DNA of 6,734 bases from Deltaproteobacteria bacterium (lineage in GTDB: Bacteria > Desulfobacterota > DSM-4660 > Desulfatiglandales > Desulfatiglandaceae). The position numbers and the translations under genes were made by a program. Each line of letters begins with the position of its first letter. Position 1 is the first letter of the stretch. Below, piece after piece: positions 1 through 5,980 of the stretch. The notes below the pieces were generated by a model, which ran no database searches, was not told where the DNA came from, and was given only the letters and a program-made list of their open reading frames with translations. The stretch lies in NCBI GenBank assembly GCA_013349725.1, contig DUZB01000012.1, forward strand, positions 15,403 through 22,136, written 5' to 3'.

Positions 1-2
1 AC

Positions 3-1937
3 ACGCTGGGTTTCAGTGCCCGTGGATCCCTGGAAGAAGCAGCGGCAGAACTTGAAGTACGGGGAACCGCCTCCCATGATGAAATGGCAGGTGCGGAAGA
101 TCTGCCTATCACTCTGGAAACCGGGATTACCATGAAAAAGAAAGAACAGTGGCTTTTTCACCTCAATACTTTCAAGGCTGCCTATGGAGACCTCCATATC
201 ACACTGCCCCATCCCGCCACCGTGACCTTGGATGGCAAGGGAATGGCCCTGGATAATCTGGAGCTGCAGACGGGAAAAGGTCGTCTTCAGGTCGCAGCAC
301 GATTAGAGGATGAAACCCTCCAGGCTTCCGCCCGCATCAGCGAGCTTCCTCTGGACCTCCTGGAACCTCTCTTAAACCGGGACATGACCGGCATGGCCGA
401 TATCAAGCTGGATCTTTCGGGGCCCATGTCCGATCCCCAGGTGCAACTGAATTTGCACGTCCGTGAGCATAAACTGCTGGATCTGGAGGGCGGAAAGCCG
501 TTGCTCCTGGAAGTGAAGCTCAACTCCAGGCGCGATGGCGCCCGGTTCCTTGCCGATCTGGAACTGTCAGGCCTGAGCGAGGTTCCTTTTAAAGCCGATA
601 CTGTTATTCCAGGCCATTTGTCGTTGAAGCCGTTCTCTTTTGATCTGAACAAGGAAGGTCCGATTAAGGGAAAACTCCAGGGGCGCCTGGACCTGGCCAT
701 TTTTAAAAGCATGCCCGACATGACCGGTCAGAACATAGAGGGACTTGTGGAAGTGGATATGGGCGTGAACGGCACGATGAACAACTGGGCATTAACCGGC
801 GGCATTGCCCTCAGTGGGGGCCGTTATGAGAATGTGGAGCAGGGCACCATCCTGGCGGATATCAAAGGCCGGATGGTTGGGAAAGGAAAAACGGTTCGAC
901 TGACGGAATTGACGGCCACAGATGGGAAAGCGGGTGTCATCCGTGTGGATGGTGGAATTACTGTAGAACCCCCATTTCCCATGGATATCAGTCTTTCTCT
1001 GAACAAAGCGACTCTTCTGCGAAAAGAAGAACTGACTTCCACGGCCAGTGGAGACCTGAACCTGAAGGGAAACGCGAAACGGCTGGACCTGAAGGGGGAG
1101 ATTACGCTGGACAAAACGGAAGTGGTCATTCCAGGATCGTTGCCTCCGGATGTGGTCGTTGTGTCTGTTACGGAAATCAATGTGCCCCCCGAAATGAAAG
1201 AGGAAATCCCGTTGCAAAAAAGTTCCCAGCCGCTCTTCATGGATCTTGCCGTCCAGATCCCTTCCAGGTTTTTCGTTAGAGGCCGGGGACTGGATGCCGA
1301 ATTCAGGGGCCGGTTGACCGTAAAAGGACCTGCCGACAATCCGGTGATCAGGGGAACCTTGGGTGTGTTTCGTGGGACATTCAACTTCCTGGATCGTAAA
1401 TTCAATATCACCAATGGCCAGATTGCCTTCAGCGGTGCGACTCCACCTGTTCCCTTCCTGAATATCACCACCGAGGTAAACGCCGGGGAGATCGATGCGC
1501 GTGTCAGTATCTCGGGGCCGGCCGACGCCTTCACTCTGACTCTTTCATCACAGCCTCCTCTTCCCCAGGATGAAATCATGGCCAATATCCTCTTCGGTCG
1601 GTCGGTGGCCAAACTGAATGCCTTCCAGGCTTACCAGATCGCCGCTTCCATCAACCAGATCGCGGGCGGGGGTGGGCCGGATCTGGTGGGAAAAACGCGC
1701 AGGCTTTTAGGCATAGACCGGCTGGATTTCAGCGGGGGAGACGAAAGCATCGGGCCGAGCGTTTCCGTGGGGAAGTACGTGAGTGAAACGGTTTACGTGG
1801 GCGTTGAGCAGGACCTCACGGACAACAAACAGGACGTGGTGGTGGAAGTGGATATTACCCCCAATTTTTCCGTGGAAAGTAAGACCGGCTCCAGATCCGG
1901 CGCAGGTCTTGGCATCAACTGGAAATATGATTATTGA
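3..1937 (+). CDS. tamB: TamB-like translocation/assembly module protein (DUF490), C-terminal part, cut by left edge
   Basis: The frame is open from the first complete codon at position 3, so the ATG at 84 is internal and the N-terminus lies outside the window; about 644 residues are visible. TamB/AsmA-like proteins are long periplasmic beta-rich grooves anchored in the inner membrane that work with an outer-membrane Omp85 partner (TamA/BamA) and are thought to carry phospholipids, or help insert proteins, into the outer membrane. The visible part is made of repeated short beta strands of the type LxGxLxLxG. The last ~230 residues (nt ~1240-1937) are the conserved TamB domain: VRGRGLDAEFRGRLTVKG, then GTFNFLDRKFNITNGQIAFSG, the segment LPQDEIMANILFGRSVAKLN, and a C-terminal strand ending GLGINWKYDY, as expected for the end that meets the outer-membrane partner. 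No TamA/BamA gene is visible; it may lie upstream. Family assignment is firm; transport of a particular substrate is inference. Confidence 0.9.
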   Translation, partial: TLGFSARGSLEEAAAELEVRGTASHDEMAGAEDLPITLETGITMKKKEQWLFHLNTFKAAYGDLHITLPHPATVTLDGKGMALDNLELQTGKGRLQVAARLEDETLQASARISELPLDLLEPLLNRDMTGMADIKLDLSGPMSDPQVQLNLHVREHKLLDLEGGKPLLLEVKLNSRRDGARFLADLELSGLSEVPFKADTVIPGHLSLKPFSFDLNKEGPIKGKLQGRLDLAIFKSMPDMTGQNIEGLVEVDMGVNGTMNNWALTGGIALSGGRYENVEQGTILADIKGRMVGKGKTVRLTELTATDGKAGVIRVDGGITVEPPFPMDISLSLNKATLLRKEELTSTASGDLNLKGNAKRLDLKGEITLDKTEVVIPGSLPPDVVVVSVTEINVPPEMKEEIPLQKSSQPLFMDLAVQIPSRFFVRGRGLDAEFRGRLTVKGPADNPVIRGTLGVFRGTFNFLDRKFNITNGQIAFSGATPPVPFLNITTEVNAGEIDARVSISGPADAFTLTLSSQPPLPQDEIMANILFGRSVAKLNAFQAYQIAASINQIAGGGGPDLVGKTRRLLGIDRLDFSGGDESIGPSVSVGKYVSETVYVGVEQDLTDNKQDVVVEVDITPNFSVESKTGSRSGAGLGINWKYDY

Positions 1938-1953
1938 GAAAAGAGCATTCCCC

Positions 1954-1977
1954 GCGCCTCTGCGCCTCCGCGCGAGA
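1954..1977. repeat. Short GC-rich 8-base-period direct repeat
   Basis: Just after the tamB stop come three units in tandem: gcgcctct, gcgcctcc, gcgcgaga. The first two differ by one base and the third keeps the gcgc start. The composition differs from the flanking AT-richer spacer. It resembles, from memory, the CTCTGCGCCTCTGCG-type dispersed intergenic repeats common in environmental bacterial genomes. Whether this genome carries other copies cannot be seen here. Confidence 0.5.
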
Positions 1978-1994
1978 AAATTGCCGAGGTGAAC

Positions 1995-2018
1995 GGGTGT
2001 CGATTTAACTTGACACCC
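1995..2018. repeat. Inverted repeat overlapping the candidate -35 box (possible operator or weak terminator stem)
   Basis: GGGTGTC (1995-2001) and GACACCC (2012-2018) are perfect inverted copies. The stem extends by a G·T pair and an A-T pair to 9 base pairs (gggtgtcga / ttgacaccc) around the 6-base loop tttaac. No T run follows, so a standard intrinsic terminator for tamB is not supported. The right arm contains TTGACA, so a dimeric regulator bound here would cover the -35 region of the downstream gene. The inverted repeat itself is seen directly; its role as an operator is inference. Confidence 0.55.
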
Positions 2019-2038
2019 TCGTGATCGGTTCTTATCTG
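2010..2038 (+). promoter_or_regulatory. Candidate sigma-70-type promoter for the Tim44-like gene
   Basis: A perfect TTGACA -35 box lies at 2010-2015. With a 17-base spacer the -10 position falls on TATCTG (2033-2038), which keeps only TAT of the consensus, so this half is weak. A start near 2045 would leave a leader of about 50 bases before the ATG at 2094. The position in the only intergenic gap on this strand supports it; the poor -10 box keeps confidence moderate. Confidence 0.4.
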
Positions 2039-2082
2039 TTTAACAAAATCTGAAATGAACGACCGGTTTAGAATAACCAGTC

Positions 2083-2089
2083 AAGGAGG
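2083..2089 (+). promoter_or_regulatory. Strong Shine-Dalgarno that fixes the start of the Tim44-like gene
   Basis: AAGGAGG lies four bases before the ATG at 2094. The earlier in-frame ATG at 2055 has no comparable ribosome binding site and would place this Shine-Dalgarno inside the coding region. The start at 2094 also gives a clean signal peptide (MLKPRRIRG followed by a hydrophobic core). Confidence 0.85.
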
Positions 2090-2093
2090 CCCC

Positions 2094-3032
2094 ATGTTAA
2101 AACCAAGAAGAATACGCGGCGTGATTTTCCTCAGTGCGCTTTTATTTACTTTTTGTTTTGTCGCTTCAAATTTTGTGGATGACGCAGAGGCAAGATCCAG
2201 GGGAGGCGGTCGTTCTTTCAGTGGAAGCAAATCCTACAGCAGAACCCCTTCAAGGACCAGTCCTAACACGCAGAACAATATGAACACGAGAAGTCCCTTT
2301 GGGAGTTCCAGCTTCATGCGGGGTCTTGGCGGCGGTATCCTGGGTGGTTTTCTGGGAAGTATGCTTTTTGGCGGCATGGGCCACGCGGCTGGGGGTGGTG
2401 GTCTCGGCGGCAGCGGGATCGGTCTTTTTGAAATCCTGATTTTCGGTGGAATCATCTATTTCCTGTACAAGAAATTCGCCCGACGCAGGACGGAAAATAG
2501 CGGGCAGGCGGCCTATTCAGGTTCCGGCAACGGATATGCTTCCCTGGGGGATTCCTATGCCAGGTCCTCCGGACCCATTCCGGATCTGGCGCCTCCCGGG
2601 GGGGGCGTGGGTGATCCGGTATCCGACCCGGATTTCGACCCCGAGGCATTCAAGGAATTCGCCCAGGACGTGTTCTTTAAAGTGCAGGCCGCCTGGACCA
2701 GGCGTGACATAGCCGTCATGCGGCAGTACCTGGGTAGAGAACTGCTATCCGAGTATGAAGGGCATTTCGCCGATCTCAAGGCAAAAGGTCAAATCAACAA
2801 ATTGGAAAATATTGCCGTCCGGAAAGTGGAGATCGTGGATTCGGGGGAGATGGACGGGGAAGAGTTTATTGTCGTACGCTTCACGGCCAATCTGTTGGAT
2901 TATACCGTGGATGAAGCCTCCGGAGAGGTCCTGGAAGGGGACTCTTCAGAACCTGTTAAATTTGATGAGAAATGGGCCTTTGCCAAACCCGATGGCGCCT
3001 CAGAGTGGAAACTGGAGGGAATACAGAATTAG
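2094..3032 (+). CDS. Tim44-like domain protein, exported and membrane-anchored
   Basis: The protein has 312 residues from the ATG at 2094. Residues 1-33 look like a signal peptide: a basic start (KPRRIR), the hydrophobic core VIFLSALLFTFCFVA and a possible AEA cleavage site. Residues 34-75 are rich in Ser, Arg, Gly and Thr and look disordered (RSRGGGRSFSGSKSYS). Residues 76-110 are a Gly-rich hydrophobic stretch (GGGILGGFLGSMLFGG). Residues 111-125 (LFEILIFGGIIYFLY) form a likely membrane segment followed by the basic stop KKFARRR. After a Gly/Pro/Ser linker, residues ~180-310 are a Tim44-like domain, starting FDPEAFKEFAQDVFFKVQAAW and ending DEKWAFAK...WKLEGIQN. This fold is shared with mitochondrial Tim44 and the C-terminal part of MRPL45. 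The basic KKFARRR suggests the C-terminal domain is cytoplasmic, but topology is uncertain. The bacterial role is poorly known; import-motor activity should not be assumed. The gene probably has its own promoter and lies downstream of tamB on the same strand. Confidence 0.82.
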   Translation: MLKPRRIRGVIFLSALLFTFCFVASNFVDDAEARSRGGGRSFSGSKSYSRTPSRTSPNTQNNMNTRSPFGSSSFMRGLGGGILGGFLGSMLFGGMGHAAGGGGLGGSGIGLFEILIFGGIIYFLYKKFARRRTENSGQAAYSGSGNGYASLGDSYARSSGPIPDLAPPGGGVGDPVSDPDFDPEAFKEFAQDVFFKVQAAWTRRDIAVMRQYLGRELLSEYEGHFADLKAKGQINKLENIAVRKVEIVDSGEMDGEEFIVVRFTANLLDYTVDEASGEVLEGDSSEPVKFDEKWAFAKPDGASEWKLEGIQN

Positions 3033-3847
3033 GGTTTTTTTAAAGCAACACCGTGTGTCAGGGCGATCTTCTTGAACATGTTCAGTAAACCGGCGGCAAG
3101 GGTGTAAATGGACTCAATGGTCAGATTCCTGTCGGCCGTTTCGTCGAAAAAGATGTGGAGACTTGATTCCAGTCCATCGTCCGGGCGCCAGTAGCAGATG
3201 AGAATCGGTACTTTCGGCAGCGGGTGAAGGACAATGGAAATGTCCGAATCATAGACATTTTTCACCTGCTTTGCACTGAAAATGTGGAGCATATCTTCAA
3301 ACAGATCCGTGTAGGTGTCGGCGATTTTCTTCAGCGGCTTTTCGCACATCTGGTTGAAGAGCCGAAACCAATCCGTCCCCCCTTTAAGCTCCCTGAATGG
3401 AACCCACCTGCCTGAAGCCGGAACTCCGGCGCCATCTGTGATATAGCACAGGATGGGCATGGTAACCCAGTGATTCACATGGATATCCGTTGTGATGTTC
3501 CCCGCCGCGTCCACGGAAAAATCCTTGCCCATGCACTTGATGGTCAGTTTCCCATCAGCATATTTTTCTCCAAGTCTTCGAGCGGCTTCGGAAAGATCTA
3601 TGGAGGAAATCCTCTGTCGCAGCAGCTTTACCGCCTCGGCCCGATCCTGGGCAAGCCCGGGCTGCCTGCCTTCCTGATCAGCATAACGCTGGATGACCAA
3701 AGGATCAAGGTGCGTGCATTTACTCAGCTTCTTCTGTCCCTTTAGCACTGCGGCAGAAAAGGCGAAACATGTTTTTTCCCCGCAGTTCCTGCAATTGGAT
3801 TTGTCTAACAGTTTCAATATTTCTATAACACTTTTAAATCGGGCCAT
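3029..3847 (-). CDS. 4Fe-4S cluster-binding protein with DUF3786 domain
   Basis: The protein has 272 residues and starts at the ATG at 3847. The N-terminus carries C19-x2-C22-x4-C27-x16-C44 (SNCRNCGEKTCFAF ... LSKCTHLD), the spacing of the PF04060-type [4Fe-4S] domain also found at the start of the corrinoid/iron-sulfur protein large subunit of the Wood-Ljungdahl pathway. Residues ~75-265 match what I recognise as DUF3786, including MGKDFSVDAAGNITTDIHV, the segment YITDGAGVPASGRWVPFREL, and PKVPILICYWRPDDG. There is no signal peptide or membrane segment, so it is probably cytoplasmic. The function is unknown; an electron-transfer, redox-sensing or cofactor-related role is inference from the cluster motif. 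It is the last gene of the dus-recQ operon, 9 bases after recQ, with GAGG at 3855-3858 as its Shine-Dalgarno. Its stop overlaps the stop of the convergent Tim44-like gene. Confidence 0.82.
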   Translation of the reverse strand: MARFKSVIEILKLLDKSNCRNCGEKTCFAFSAAVLKGQKKLSKCTHLDPLVIQRYADQEGRQPGLAQDRAEAVKLLRQRISSIDLSEAARRLGEKYADGKLTIKCMGKDFSVDAAGNITTDIHVNHWVTMPILCYITDGAGVPASGRWVPFRELKGGTDWFRLFNQMCEKPLKKIADTYTDLFEDMLHIFSAKQVKNVYDSDISIVLHPLPKVPILICYWRPDDGLESSLHIFFDETADRNLTIESIYTLAAGLLNMFKKIALTHGVALKKP

Positions 3848-3854
3848 AACGAAA

Positions 3855-3858
3855 CCTC
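3855..3858 (-). promoter_or_regulatory. Shine-Dalgarno of the DUF3786 gene, overlapping the recQ stop
   Basis: Read on the - strand, the recQ stop and what follows are TGAGGTTTCGTT and then ATG. The GAGG shares its first two bases with the TGA stop of recQ and stands seven bases from the ATG at 3847. Ribosomes ending recQ therefore stop directly on the next initiation site, which favours coupled translation. Confidence 0.7.
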
Positions 3859-5980
3859 ATAAGCGGCTGGAACATTCTTTCACAATCCGCAATATTTCTT
3901 TGCCGTACTGTTTTACGAAATAAGACCCCACGCCCTGGACCATGTACAGTTCATCATAAGACGTTGGTCGGTCGGCAACCAGGTTGTCCAGTACCTTGTT
4001 AGTGAAGATGCGGAAGGCGGGGACCCCTCTTCTCCTTGCAGCTTCCATGCGCCACAGTCTCAACGCCTCATAGAGTCCGGGATTTCTTTCTATATCGCCT
4101 GCTGCCCCTGGTCTCCGGATGACCTTGCCGGATTCGACCCGTTTAGCCGGTGACGAAGCTTTTTTCTTGTCGTTTTTAGAGGCCGGGACAGCGGTAATGG
4201 CAAGGGTTGGAATCTCTTTTGGACCGAAACCGCGACCTTTCCCCGTGAGTTCCGCCTTCCTGTAGTGAATGATCCTGCCGTCTTTTTCAAAGGAATGTTC
4301 CGTGAGGGCAATCAAACCGGCTGCCGTAAGGGATCGGAGAAGATTCTCAAAATCCGAGCGCTTGAAGGCGGAACCGGGGGAGACATCTGTGTAGAGCTTT
4401 CCGATACTCATGCTGCCCGCATCCCTGAGAGTGGAGATCAGTTCGGATATGATCTCCTGCTCCTTTCCGTCCGGGTTGCGGACAACGGATGCCGAGACTT
4501 TTTGCGGGGCGCAGAAGTCACAGATGCCGCATGGCCTGCCATCGTCCGCGCGGTCCCCGAAATGCTGTACCAGATAGAGCATACGGCAGGAGAAGGACCC
4601 GGCAAAACGAGAGATTTCGTCAATCTGCGCCAGTCGATGAGCACTCTGATTCCTGTAGGGGATATGCCAGCGGTTATGCCCTTTGCGTACCGTCTCATCG
4701 GGGCCTACCATGGCGCCTCCGTGAATCCACAGCTTCTCCAGCGCGGACTCGAACTCCTCTGGTTCCAAGGCCAGGTCTCTGCGCAGGGTTTCGGAAGTTT
4801 GCTTCTTGTCCGTAAGTCTGGCATGAATGGTTTTGAGGATGTCTTCGTGGGGGTAACTCTTTTCATGAAAAAAATGGTGAACGCGCCGGTCCCCATAGGA
4901 ATGAAGCAGAATGGCCCTGGAAGGTTTCCCGTCCCGTCCGGCGCGGCCGATCTCCTGGTAGTAGCCTTCCAGACTTCCCGGGAGGGCGGTGTGGATCACC
5001 GTGCGAACATTCGATTTGTCGATGCCCATACCAAAGGCGATGGTGGCGACGATGACGTCAAGCCTGCCTGAAAGGAAAGAGGTCTGTACGCTGTCTCTTG
5101 TCTCCGCCGAAAGCCCCGCATGGTAGGGCGCCGCGGGAATCACGCCAAGGCGTGACAGCTCCCCTGCCAGATCCTCCGTCTTCTGTCTTGTGGGAGCATA
5201 GACGATGGCCGGTCTGGCCTCGCTGTTCTGAAGAATATCAATGACCTTGGAGGAACGGTCAGACGGCATGAGTTCCGCCAGCTCGATAGCGATATTGATC
5301 CTCCGGAACCCGTGGATGCGCATCTCCGTTTCCACCATCCCCAACTGTTGAACGATATCTTTTTGAACCCTCGGGGTGGCGGTTGCCGTCATGGCGATGA
5401 CGGGGGCCGGACGAAGGATGGGCAGCCTTTCCCCCAACAGGCGGTAGTCGGGCCTGAAATCGTGGCCCCACTGGGAAATGCAATGGGCCTCGTCTATGGC
5501 GATGAGTACCGGTTTTCTCCGCGCCAACATCTCCGGGAACCCGGGGACGGCAAGTCTTTCCGGGGCAATGAAGAGGAATTCCAGTTCTCCGTTGAGATAG
5601 TTCTTGCATACCTGGCGGGAGTCGGAACGGGTACGTCCGGAATGTATTCGGTCCGCCGCAAACCCCTTCTGCTTCAGACCGGCGGTCTGGTCCTCCATCA
5701 GGGCAATGAGGGGGCTGACCACAAGAGTCGTTCCGTTGCGTACGATACCCGGGAGCTGGTAGCAGAGGGACTTGCCCGATCCTGTTGGCATGACCAGAAG
5801 GAGATCCCGACCCTGGATCACCGATTCGCAGACCTTCCTCTGGTAGGGCCGGAAAGAAGAAAAACGAAAGACCTCAGCCAGAACCGTATCCAGGTCCCCT
5901 GAAATATGTCTTCTGGTCTTTTTCTCATCTACGGCGGAATCGTGCGGGACGGGCGTGGCGGATGCAGGGTTTTCAGTCAT
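3857..5980 (-). CDS. recQ: ATP-dependent DNA helicase RecQ
   Basis: This is a 3'-5' DNA helicase of recombination and repair, 707 residues long (E. coli RecQ is about 610). Visible motifs: Q-motif/motif 0 FRPYQ (43-47); Walker A MPTGSGKS (64-71); DEAH box 163-166, followed by the aromatic-rich loop CISQWGHDFRPDY (167-179); motif III MTATAT (197-202); motif IV IVYAPT (259-264); motif V ATIAFGMGIDKSNVR (312-326); motif VI QEIGRAGRDG (342-351). The zinc site is C465, C484, C487 and C490 (RPCGICDFC). A winged-helix RQC domain covers ~500-585. After a Lys/Arg-rich linker (~585-630), an HRDC domain covers ~632-703 (VPAFRIFTNKVLDNLVADRP). The domain set is complete and intact. Two additions relative to E. 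coli are an N-terminal tail of about 30 residues and ~110 residues, instead of roughly 50, between motif VI and the first zinc Cys. The start at 5980 has GAGG six bases upstream and overlaps the dus end by 8 bases. Confidence 0.96.
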   Translation of the reverse strand: MTENPASATPVPHDSAVDEKKTRRHISGDLDTVLAEVFRFSSFRPYQRKVCESVIQGRDLLLVMPTGSGKSLCYQLPGIVRNGTTLVVSPLIALMEDQTAGLKQKGFAADRIHSGRTRSDSRQVCKNYLNGELEFLFIAPERLAVPGFPEMLARRKPVLIAIDEAHCISQWGHDFRPDYRLLGERLPILRPAPVIAMTATATPRVQKDIVQQLGMVETEMRIHGFRRINIAIELAELMPSDRSSKVIDILQNSEARPAIVYAPTRQKTEDLAGELSRLGVIPAAPYHAGLSAETRDSVQTSFLSGRLDVIVATIAFGMGIDKSNVRTVIHTALPGSLEGYYQEIGRAGRDGKPSRAILLHSYGDRRVHHFFHEKSYPHEDILKTIHARLTDKKQTSETLRRDLALEPEEFESALEKLWIHGGAMVGPDETVRKGHNRWHIPYRNQSAHRLAQIDEISRFAGSFSCRMLYLVQHFGDRADDGRPCGICDFCAPQKVSASVVRNPDGKEQEIISELISTLRDAGSMSIGKLYTDVSPGSAFKRSDFENLLRSLTAAGLIALTEHSFEKDGRIIHYRKAELTGKGRGFGPKEIPTLAITAVPASKNDKKKASSPAKRVESGKVIRRPGAAGDIERNPGLYEALRLWRMEAARRRGVPAFRIFTNKVLDNLVADRPTSYDELYMVQGVGSYFVKQYGKEILRIVKECSSRL

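Noticed and set aside
824..1612. A 262-codon open frame on the - strand opposite tamB
   Set aside because: It is antisense to the conserved TamB region, and its Ser/Arg/Pro-rich translation is typical of a shadow frame.
1783..1992. A 69-codon + strand frame running past the tamB stop
   Set aside because: Most of it overlaps the conserved TamB C-terminus in another frame, and the remainder is the GC-rich repeat; the Trp/Arg-rich translation is not protein-like.
2055..2093. The upstream ATG as start of the Tim44-like gene
   Set aside because: It would add 13 polar residues ahead of the signal peptide and put AAGGAGG inside the coding region. The ATG at 2094 directly behind that site is the better start.
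3030..3045. Intrinsic terminator between the convergent genes
   Set aside because: There is a run of seven T at 3034-3040, but I find no GC-rich inverted repeat immediately before it on the + strand, and no T run on the - strand side.
4265..5071. A 268-codon open frame on the + strand opposite recQ
   Set aside because: It lies wholly antisense to well-conserved RecQ helicase, zinc and RQC coding sequence, its translation shows no recognisable domain, and no convincing ribosome binding site precedes it. It is best explained as a frame kept open by recQ codon usage.
5312..5902. A 196-codon open frame on the + strand opposite the RecQ helicase core
   Set aside because: It is antisense to Walker A and the DEAH box region, and the translation is low-complexity Gly/Arg-rich with no family resemblance.
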